DNA of 20,211 nt from SIG575 sp045595725 (GTDB lineage Bacteria > Bacillota > Clostridia > Oscillospirales > Acutalibacteraceae): NCBI GenBank assembly GCA_045595725.1, contig JAZOAY010000042.1, positions 1 to 20,211 on the forward strand, written 5' to 3'. The translations under genes and the position numbers were made by a program. Shown here piece by piece: positions 14,732 through 20,211 of this stretch. Under the pieces are notes generated by a model. It was not told where the DNA came from. It saw nothing but the letters and a program-made list of their open reading frames with translations, and searched no databases. How positions within the stretch are numbered: position 1 is the first letter of the stretch; each line of letters opens with the position of its first letter.

Positions 14732-15474
14732 TATTCTACGTTCATCTCCACATGAAGCATTACCATTCCCACAGAAGTCATTGCTGCAGTTTCTGTTCTT
14801 AAAATTCTTGAACCGAGAGAAACTGTTTTACCGCCTATCTCAACTGCTTCTTCAACCTCTTTATCTTCAAAACCGCCCTCAGGACCGATGATTATGCCAA
14901 CTTTCATGCCTGATTTAATTTCGCTGAGAGCATCTTTGGTGTCGAGCATTCCTCTTTTGCTTTCAAAAGGAACTAAGAACAGGTCCATTTCTTTTGCCTT
15001 TTCCATTGCCTCTTTAAATGAAAGAACATCACCGATTTCAGGAATTTTACAACGTTTGCTCTGCTTTGCGGCACTTTCAGAAATTGACTGCCAACGCTGG
15101 ATTTTCGACTTCTTTTTCTTATCATCAAGTTTTACAACACATCTTTTCATCTCAACGGGATGAATTTTGTCTACACCCAGTTCAACTGTTTTCTGAATGA
15201 TGAACTCCATTTTGTCACCTTTGGGAAGTGCCTGAAAAAGATGAATTTCCACAGGTAAATCTGTGTTCTGAAAATTTTCTTCGATAATTTCCGCAACACA
15301 GGTGTCACCCTCAAAACTTTTAATTTCGCACAGGTGACTCATACCGTTTTCACTGACTAAAAATTCATCTCCCATATGCATTCTCAGTACATTTTTGATG
15401 TGGTTGAAATCATGACCTTCAATATAATAACAATTCCCGCTGCGTGAATTGTTTTCAACAAAAAAATTAAACAT
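14731..15474 (-). CDS. rsmE: 16S rRNA (uracil1498-N3)-methyltransferase RsmE
   Basis: RsmE methylates N3 of U1498 in 16S rRNA. The 247-residue length is normal. An N-terminal PUA-like RNA-binding part (about 1-70) is followed by the SPOUT catalytic domain with its trefoil knot. The SAM-binding motif is GIIIGPEGGF (about 193-202), and LGSRILRTETA (about 221-231) forms the second half of the knot. The ALPKGDKMEFIIQKTVELGV stretch is also typical. prmA, often found upstream of rsmE in Firmicutes, is not present: the gene has its own promoter divergent from a GH36 gene. The start ATG 15474 follows AGGCGG on the minus strand. Confidence 0.96.
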   Translation of the reverse strand: MFNFFVENNSRSGNCYYIEGHDFNHIKNVLRMHMGDEFLVSENGMSHLCEIKSFEGDTCVAEIIEENFQNTDLPVEIHLFQALPKGDKMEFIIQKTVELGVDKIHPVEMKRCVVKLDDKKKKSKIQRWQSISESAAKQSKRCKIPEIGDVLSFKEAMEKAKEMDLFLVPFESKRGMLDTKDALSEIKSGMKVGIIIGPEGGFEDKEVEEAVEIGGKTVSLGSRILRTETAAMTSVGMVMLHVEMNVE

Positions 15475-15495
15475 GTCTGCACCGCCTTTTGATGT

Positions 15496-15524
15496 ATTAT
15501 AACAAATTATTTACTCGTTGACAA
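15496..15524 (-). promoter_or_regulatory. Sigma-A promoter of rsmE-rsmF
   Basis: On the minus strand TTGTCA (15519-15524) and a perfect TATAAT (15496-15501) are 17 bases apart, with an extended -10 TGT. Its -35 box overlaps the -35 box of the divergent alpha-galactosidase promoter. Confidence 0.82.
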
Positions 15525-15547
15525 TAGTTCTTCATATATGATAAAAT
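15518..15547 (+). promoter_or_regulatory. Sigma-A promoter of the GH36 alpha-galactosidase gene
   Basis: A perfect TTGACA (15518-15523) and TAAAAT (15542-15547) are 18 bases apart, with an extended -10 TGa. An upstream in-frame ATG at 15538 lies in the -10 region, which argues for ATG 15577 as the real start. Confidence 0.82.
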
Positions 15548-15576
15548 ATTTTCAAATTAACACGGAGGTGTTCTTT

Positions 15577-17754
15577 ATGATAATTTTTGACTCTGAAAAC
15601 AAGGTGTTTAAACTTGATACTTGTGAGTCTACATATCTTATCGGAATTTATGAAGAAAACTATATTTTAAACTACTATTACGGCTCTCCCATTCCTGAAA
15701 CATGTGTGGGAGATTTAATCGACAGAAACACAAACGCATCTTTCAGCCTTGCAAACCCTCACATTGGTGAGAATGGTTTCACCCCTGACTGTGCACCTAT
15801 GGAATATGGCTGCAACGGTGCTGCAGACTTCCGTGTATCTGCGCTTTCAATAAGAAATGCAAACGGTGACACAACAACTGATATCCGTTATGTGGGACAT
15901 AAAATTTACAAAGGAAAACCTGCTCTTTCTCCGCTTCCTTACGTTTATGCAAATAACGATGATGAGGCTGACACACTTGACATTTTCACAGAAGATAAAG
16001 TAACAGGTGCAAAGGTAACTCTTCGCTATTCTGTTTTTGAAAAAATCGGCGCAATGACAAGAAGCGTTATTGTTGAAAACGGCTCAGATAAGCCTATGGA
16101 TATCAAAAGAGTTTTCAGCCTTTGTGTTGATCTTCCTTCAATGGATTACGACATGATTTCTTTCTACGGCAGACACGCAAAAGAAAGAAGCCGTGAACAA
16201 AGAGCACTTGCTCACGGTCTGCAGGGAATCCACAGCAAACGCGGTGCGTCAAGCCATTGCCACAATCCTTTTGTTGCACTTCTCAAACACGGGGCAAACG
16301 AAGACCAGGGTGAGGCTCTCGGTTTCAACCTTGTTTACAGCGGAAACTTCTCCGCAGTTGCAGAGTGTGATTTCAATGCAACAACACGTTTCATTATGGG
16401 TATCAACCCGGAGGATTTCTCATGGCACTTAGACCGCGGTGAAAGTTTCACATCTCCTGAATGTGTTATGGTTTACACAAATAAAGGTCTTGGTGAAATG
16501 AGCCGTATTTATCACAGACTTTACAACAATAACTTAGTCCGCGGTAAATACAAACACGCAAAACGTCCATTGCTTATCAATAGCTGGGAAGCGGCTTACT
16601 TCGATTTTGATACAGACAAACTTGTTTCTTTTGCAGAAAGAGCAAAAGAGGCAGGTATGGATATGCTCGTTATGGACGACGGTTGGTTCGGTGTGAGAAA
16701 TTCAGATAACTGTTCTCTTGGTGATTGGTATGTTAACGAAGACAAACTCCCCGGCGGTCTTGATCCCCTTATTGAAAGAGTAAATGCTCTCGGTCTTAAA
16801 TTCGGTATATGGTATGAGCCTGAAATGATTTCTCCTGATTCTGACCTGTACAGAGCACATCCCGATTGGTGTGTTCACGTTGAAGGCAGAGAACCTATGA
16901 TTGGCAGACATCAGCTTGTTCTTGATGTATCACGTGAAGATGTAAGAGATAACATCTTCAATCAGATGTATGCTGTCCTTTCAAAACACAAAATCGACTA
17001 CGTTAAATGGGACTTCAACCGTAACATTGCAGATGCAGGTTCTGCAATTCTCCCGGAAGACAAAAAACAGGAATTTTTCCACCGTTTTATTATGGGTACA
17101 TATGACCTTATGGACAGATTCACAAAAGCGTTCCCCGATATTCTTTTTGAAAATTGCTCAGGCGGTGGCGGAAGATTTGACCCCGGCATGCTTTACTACT
17201 CACCTCAGATCTGGGCAAGCGACCAGACAGACCCCATTGAAAGACTTACAATTCAGTTCGGCACTTCAATCTGCTATCCTGCTTCAACAATGGGTGCTCA
17301 CGTTTCTGCTTGTGACAGAACAGGTTACGAAACAAAGGGCGATGTAGCACTCTGGGGAACATTCGGTTACGAGCTTGATCCCAATAAATTAACAGACGTT
17401 GAAAAGTCTCTTGTAAAAGAACAGGTCAAGGAATACCATAAGTATTACGACCTTATCCATTACGGTGACCTTTACAGACTTATCGACCCCTATTTCAGCC
17501 ATTTCAGATGTGCATGGTCTTTCGTATCACCTGACAAAAACGAAGTTCTCGCAACAGCAGTTACAATGCGTTATGACCGCGATATGCCCACATTTATTCT
17601 GAAACTGAAAGGTCTTGACAAAGACAAGAAATATGTTCACGAAGAAACAGGAAAAGTTTATTCAGGTGCATTCCTGATGAATGCAGGTATCAACCTGACA
17701 AACAAAAAGAACCGTGACGGCGAAAGCATAAAGTTCTATTTCAAGGCTCAATAA
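15577..17754 (+). CDS. Alpha-galactosidase, glycoside hydrolase family 36
   Basis: A GH36 retaining alpha-galactosidase of 725 residues, the usual size of the bacterial tetrameric enzymes. It removes alpha-1,6-galactose from raffinose, stachyose, melibiose or galactomannan fragments. An N-terminal beta-supersandwich (about 1-320) precedes the TIM barrel (about 325-640) and a C-terminal beta domain. The motifs are PLLINSWEAAYFDF, VMDDGWFG, GIWYEPEMISPDSDLY, YVKWDFNR with nucleophile Asp479, and WASDQTDPIER with acid/base Asp549, which agrees closely with known members such as those of Geobacillus. There is no signal peptide, so the enzyme is cytoplasmic. The start is ATG 15577 behind CGGAGGTG (15563-15570). 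It is a single-gene unit with its own promoter and terminator, and no transporter or regulator lies beside it. Confidence 0.96.
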   Translation: MIIFDSENKVFKLDTCESTYLIGIYEENYILNYYYGSPIPETCVGDLIDRNTNASFSLANPHIGENGFTPDCAPMEYGCNGAADFRVSALSIRNANGDTTTDIRYVGHKIYKGKPALSPLPYVYANNDDEADTLDIFTEDKVTGAKVTLRYSVFEKIGAMTRSVIVENGSDKPMDIKRVFSLCVDLPSMDYDMISFYGRHAKERSREQRALAHGLQGIHSKRGASSHCHNPFVALLKHGANEDQGEALGFNLVYSGNFSAVAECDFNATTRFIMGINPEDFSWHLDRGESFTSPECVMVYTNKGLGEMSRIYHRLYNNNLVRGKYKHAKRPLLINSWEAAYFDFDTDKLVSFAERAKEAGMDMLVMDDGWFGVRNSDNCSLGDWYVNEDKLPGGLDPLIERVNALGLKFGIWYEPEMISPDSDLYRAHPDWCVHVEGREPMIGRHQLVLDVSREDVRDNIFNQMYAVLSKHKIDYVKWDFNRNIADAGSAILPEDKKQEFFHRFIMGTYDLMDRFTKAFPDILFENCSGGGGRFDPGMLYYSPQIWASDQTDPIERLTIQFGTSICYPASTMGAHVSACDRTGYETKGDVALWGTFGYELDPNKLTDVEKSLVKEQVKEYHKYYDLIHYGDLYRLIDPYFSHFRCAWSFVSPDKNEVLATAVTMRYDRDMPTFILKLKGLDKDKKYVHEETGKVYSGAFLMNAGINLTNKKNRDGESIKFYFKAQ

Positions 17755-17759
17755 TTTAT

Positions 17760-17796
17760 AAATCCCACCGCGTTCAGGCAACAAGGTGGGATTTTT
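17760..17796 (+). terminator. Hairpin terminator after the alpha-galactosidase gene
   Basis: AAATCCCACC (17760-17769) and GGTGGGATTT (17785-17794) form a perfect 10-bp stem with a 15-base loop, followed by more T. Confidence 0.85.
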
Positions 17797-17839
17797 CTGT
17801 ACATTCTCAGGTTCTGAGAGTAATTCTCTGACTTTTGGG

Positions 17840-17868
17840 TTGTGTTTTTTGTCCCGAAATGATAGAAT
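17840..17868 (+). promoter_or_regulatory. Sigma-A promoter of the XRE membrane regulator gene
   Basis: TTGTGT (17840-17845) and TAGAAT (17863-17868) are 17 bases apart, with an extended -10 TGa at 17860-17862. The start site would be near 17875, giving a leader of about 18 bases. Confidence 0.72.
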
Positions 17869-17892
17869 TTAATCAGCAAAGGACGTGATATT

Positions 17893-19059
17893 ATGGAAAA
17901 GAAAACTTTAGGTTCATTTATTGCCGTGCTCAGAAAGTCCCGTGGTATGACTCAGAAAGACCTTGCAGAAAAATTAGGAGTGTCTGATAAAACTGTAAGT
18001 CATTGGGAACGTGACGAAAGTGCACCTGATATCAGTATTATTCCTGTTATTGCAGAAATTTTTGATGTGACTTGTGATGAACTTTTAAAAGGAGAAAAAA
18101 CAAAAACTTCATCAGAAAATTCTCCGCAAAAAACTGTCAAGCAACAGAAATATCTTTTTGAAAAAAGCTATTCAAAATTCCGCACACAATGTCTTATCTT
18201 TATGGGTGTTTCATTTTTAGGAATTGCTTTTGCAGCTCTTTCCTATTGGGTATGGGCATGGAATATTTTCCTTGTTGACATGATTTTCTTTATTGTTTCT
18301 GTTTTCGGTCTTGCTATTACAAAGTTGCAGAGCAAATTATTTTTTCCTGATGAAGATTTCGACGAAAATCTCATAGCGGAATATCAGAAAAAATCAAAAG
18401 AAATATTCTGGTATTCAATACTTACTAATATTATACTTGTATCTTTATGCATAGAAACTGTCGGTTTGCTGGTTGCACCTGTTACAGGAAGCCTTACCTA
18501 TCTGTTTTTAAGACTAACAAAACAAATCACTTTCGGTAAAAAAGGATTGATAATAGAAAAAAGTGTTGTGAAAACCGTGTCGGTAGTTTTGGTTGTTATA
18601 CTTTCTTTTTCACTTGCATTTTTTGAAGGACCTGAACTCATATCCAAAATAAATACTCCTAAACCTGTGCATTTTGAAAATATGGAAGAACTGAAGTCTT
18701 TCATGGAAACGGAGAAACCTTTCCCTGAATATGCACACGGTGAAAGAGGAACAAACACAGCGAATACAATTGATTATAAAAATGGCGAGTATGTATGGCA
18801 GTGCCACGGAGACACTTACGAGGACGTTATAGTGGAATTTGCATGGCGTAACAATGAAATTCAGCACATTGAATTTCATTTCCTCGAAAACAATGTAAGA
18901 TATGCTGAAGCAATATTTTATGAAAATGGGGTAGGAAATCTTTATTATGAAATAACAGAGCCTATTTTCTATGCCTTTTATCCCGTTGTTATTTTGTCAG
19001 GCATATTCATCTGCATTTCAAAAACAAGAAAGAAACTGAAAGAAGAAAAAGTCATATAA
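17893..19059 (+). CDS. XRE-family regulator with membrane domain and outside loop
   Basis: A 388-residue protein. Residues 8-65 are an XRE helix-turn-helix (LRKSRGMTQKDLAEKLGVSD, then TVSHWERDESAPDISII). After a polar linker, hydrophobic segments appear at about 99-118, 122-143, 172-207 (one or two) and 226-243. A polar region (about 245-355) follows, rich in aromatic and acidic residues, then a last segment at about 358-375 and a lysine-rich tail. The polar region between the last two segments could be an outside sensor. XRE proteins with membrane tails are common in Firmicutes but mostly uncharacterised. ATG 17893 follows AAAGGAC. The SOD-like gene starts 21 bases after the stop, so the two are probably cotranscribed. 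Confidence 0.85.
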   Translation: MEKKTLGSFIAVLRKSRGMTQKDLAEKLGVSDKTVSHWERDESAPDISIIPVIAEIFDVTCDELLKGEKTKTSSENSPQKTVKQQKYLFEKSYSKFRTQCLIFMGVSFLGIAFAALSYWVWAWNIFLVDMIFFIVSVFGLAITKLQSKLFFPDEDFDENLIAEYQKKSKEIFWYSILTNIILVSLCIETVGLLVAPVTGSLTYLFLRLTKQITFGKKGLIIEKSVVKTVSVVLVVILSFSLAFFEGPELISKINTPKPVHFENMEELKSFMETEKPFPEYAHGERGTNTANTIDYKNGEYVWQCHGDTYEDVIVEFAWRNNEIQHIEFHFLENNVRYAEAIFYENGVGNLYYEITEPIFYAFYPVVILSGIFICISKTRKKLKEEKVI

Positions 19060-19080
19060 TATACCGAGGTGATATGTTAT

Positions 19081-19569
19081 ATGATAAACTCAGGAAAATT
19101 CATGAGTTACCTTTCTTTTTTTCTGAAAAACCCTGATGCAGAGGCAGAAGTCAGAGGCAGTAAAGATTATCCTGAAATTGAGGGAAATACTTATTTTTAT
19201 CAGACTGAAAAAGGTGTTATTGTAGGATCTGAAATTTCAGGACTTCCAACAGTAAATGACGTTTGTAAAAATCCTGTTTTTGGTTTCCATATTCATGAGG
19301 GAATGGAATGTACGGGGAATGAAAACGATCCTTTTGCAAATACTCAGAGCCATTACAATCCGAAAAACTGTATTCATCCTTTTCATGCAGGTGATTTGTC
19401 TCCTGTTTTTGGAAATAACGGATACGCTTTTTCTGTATTCCTCACAAACAGATTTACAGTGAATGAAATCATCGGCAAAACCATAATCATACATTCTACA
19501 CCTGATGATTTCACAACTCAACCTTCAGGAAATGCCGGAACAAAAATTGCTTGCGGTATTATCAGATAA
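19081..19569 (+). CDS. Cu/Zn superoxide dismutase family protein
   Basis: A 162-residue Cu/Zn SOD-fold protein. All metal ligands line up by position: copper His70, His72, His91, His138; zinc His91, His99, His102, Asp105 (motifs GFHIHEG, SHYNP, HPFHAGDL, IIIHSTPDDF). The disulfide cysteines appear as Cys77 and Cys158. The active-site arginine of eukaryotic enzymes is replaced by Lys155 in NAGTKIACG. No signal peptide is visible, so it would be cytoplasmic, unlike most bacterial Cu/Zn SODs, which are secreted or periplasmic. A GTG at 19069 lies in the Shine-Dalgarno GAGGTGAT, so ATG 19081 is chosen. Conserved ligands suggest real dismutase activity, but SOD-like proteins without activity exist. 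Confidence 0.9.
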   Translation: MINSGKFMSYLSFFLKNPDAEAEVRGSKDYPEIEGNTYFYQTEKGVIVGSEISGLPTVNDVCKNPVFGFHIHEGMECTGNENDPFANTQSHYNPKNCIHPFHAGDLSPVFGNNGYAFSVFLTNRFTVNEIIGKTIIIHSTPDDFTTQPSGNAGTKIACGIIR

Positions 19570-19580
19570 CAAAAATGTAT

Positions 19581-19610
19581 AAACTGTCCGAATTTTCGGG
19601 CAGTTTTTTT
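19581..19610 (+). terminator. Hairpin terminator after the SOD-like gene
   Basis: AAACTGTCCG pairs with CGGGCAGTTT (one G-T wobble) around an AATTTT loop, followed by a run of T to 19610. The next promoter begins two bases later. Confidence 0.92.
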
Positions 19611-19611
19611 C

Positions 19612-19640
19612 TTGACTTTTTTTGCCTTTCTGAATATAAT
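19612..19640 (+). promoter_or_regulatory. Sigma-A promoter of the MarR operon
   Basis: TTGACT (19612-19617) and a perfect TATAAT (19635-19640) are 17 bases apart. Confidence 0.88.
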
Positions 19641-19655
19641 TAGTTAGGTAACTAA
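19640..19655 (+). promoter_or_regulatory. MarR-type operator overlapping the transcription start
   Basis: TTAGTTA-GG-TAACTAA is a perfect inverted repeat with 7-bp arms that begins at the last base of the -10 box and covers the expected start near 19647. Size, symmetry and place fit a MarR dimer repressing its own operon. The assignment to the neighbouring MarR protein is inferred. Confidence 0.75.
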
Positions 19656-19677
19656 ATAATTTATAGGCGGTGTTTTT

Positions 19678-20160
19678 ATGAGTGATAAGCCTCATCATAT
19701 TTGTACAAAAAATCCCCCTGACCTTGACAGGTTGACGGAGGGTATGCTTTTTAATGATATTTCCCGTCTTTTTGATGCTCGTGTCAGACGTGAAACTGAA
19801 AGAGCAGGTTTTCCGCAAGGGTACAGAAGAATTGTTTTTCATCTTTCTCACAACGAAAAACTGACTCTTAATGAACTTGCGAAACTTACTCACATGAAAG
19901 CCCCGTCAATCAGCGTACAACTTCAGAAGATGGAACAGGAAAAACTTATTACAAGAAAAGCTGATGAAAATGACCTGAGAAAAAGCTATATCTCCCTCAC
20001 AGAAAAAGGACGTGAATGTGAAAAGTTTTTTATTTCGAAATGTAAGGAAACGGAAAAAGTTATGTTCCGCAATTTTTCTGATAATGAAATGGAAATCCTA
20101 AAAGGTTATCTGAAAAAGATAACGGAAAATCTGATTGCTGACATGGAGGAACACAGATGA
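19678..20160 (+). CDS. MarR-family transcriptional regulator
   Basis: A 160-residue winged helix-turn-helix protein. The core is LTLNELAKLTHMKAPSISVQLQKME (recognition-helix region about 62-86) followed by the wing ITRKADENDLRKSYISLTEKG, both classic for MarR. N- and C-terminal helices form the dimer part. The first 15 residues (with HHIC) are a short extension of unknown meaning. ATG 19678 follows AGGCGGTG. Its stop overlaps the next start (ATGA at 20157-20160), so the two are translationally coupled. MarR proteins of this kind usually repress an exporter operon and release DNA on binding a small toxic ligand. Confidence 0.93.
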   Translation: MSDKPHHICTKNPPDLDRLTEGMLFNDISRLFDARVRRETERAGFPQGYRRIVFHLSHNEKLTLNELAKLTHMKAPSISVQLQKMEQEKLITRKADENDLRKSYISLTEKGRECEKFFISKCKETEKVMFRNFSDNEMEILKGYLKKITENLIADMEEHR

Positions 20161-20211
20161 AACTTATTAAATATATGAAGCCATACTGGTTTTTTGCCAT
20201 TATGACACCTC
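20157..20211 (+). CDS. Start of a coupled gene, probably an ABC exporter (partial)
   Basis: Only 18 codons are visible: MKLIKYMKPYWFFAIMTP. This beginning is typical of ABC transporter subunits with fused membrane and ATPase domains (xxLLKYLKPYWxxxx). The ATGA overlap with the MarR gene and the Shine-Dalgarno GGAGG (20146-20150) support translation. MarR followed by one or two ABC exporter genes is a very common Firmicutes arrangement. The call rests on this short start and on context. Confidence 0.65.
   Translation, partial: MKLIKYMKPYWFFAIMTP

Noticed and set aside
13410..15200. Plus-strand open frames opposite rsmF and rsmE
   Set aside because: They mirror the two methyltransferase genes on the minus strand, which have clear motifs and coupling.
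15538..15576. Upstream ATG extending the alpha-galactosidase by 13 codons
   Set aside because: It lies in the promoter -10 region, so it cannot be on the transcript. ATG 15577 has a good Shine-Dalgarno.

Overview
The window comes from an AT-rich, endospore-forming Firmicute, most likely a gut or rumen Clostridia member (Oscillospiraceae/Ruminococcaceae-like). The reasons are a nearly complete spoIVA gene, strong Shine-Dalgarno sites before almost every gene, promoters dominated by extended -10 boxes (TGnTATAAT-like), BspA-type leucine-rich repeats, glycoside hydrolases of families GH42 and GH36, and palindromic intergenic repeats. The lineage is inferred from gene content and style, not from a marker tree.

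Layout. 1-1471 (minus): spoIVA, cut by the window edge only a few codons before its stop. 1612-2940 (plus): a histidine phosphatase with a long C-terminal extension that looks like the decayed C-lobe of an aminoglycoside-phosphotransferase-like kinase, ended by a perfect hairpin terminator. 3074-9403 (plus): a probable galactoside-use operon with an MFS/GPH-type transporter, a membrane-anchored LRR protein, a strong intercistronic hairpin, a GH42 beta-galactosidase, a membrane-anchored alpha/beta hydrolase and a small membrane protein. 9493-9804: a stand-alone HIRAN-domain protein with a clear terminator. 9975-11558: a notable fusion of an XRE helix-turn-helix, one membrane segment and a complete family I.5 lipase domain, preceded by a palindromic operator candidate. 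11647-12198: a zinc-ribbon/DUF805 membrane protein.

12258-12618 has no gene. It holds a MITE-like element with 16-bp terminal inverted repeats, internal hairpins and two diverged internal copies, flanked by different 7-bp tandem repeats. Next come the minus-strand genes mntP (manganese efflux), a second small double-hairpin repeat, and the coupled pair rsmE-rsmF (rRNA methyltransferases). rsmE-rsmF is divergent from a GH36 alpha-galactosidase, and the two promoters overlap at a shared -35 box. The right end carries an XRE-type membrane regulator followed by a Cu/Zn superoxide dismutase-like protein, then a MarR regulator with a palindromic operator at its start site and the first codons of a translationally coupled gene, probably an ABC exporter.

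How the genes fit together. The GH42 enzyme, transporter and GH36 enzyme suggest growth on galactose-containing oligosaccharides. Two proteins (9975 and 17893) join a cytoplasmic XRE DNA-binding domain to membrane or outside domains, which suggests one-component membrane signalling. The XRE-lipase fusion is the strongest candidate for an undescribed system here: its catalytic triad and zinc ligands all appear intact, so either a working lipase is tethered to a DNA-binding domain or the lipase domain acts as a sensor.
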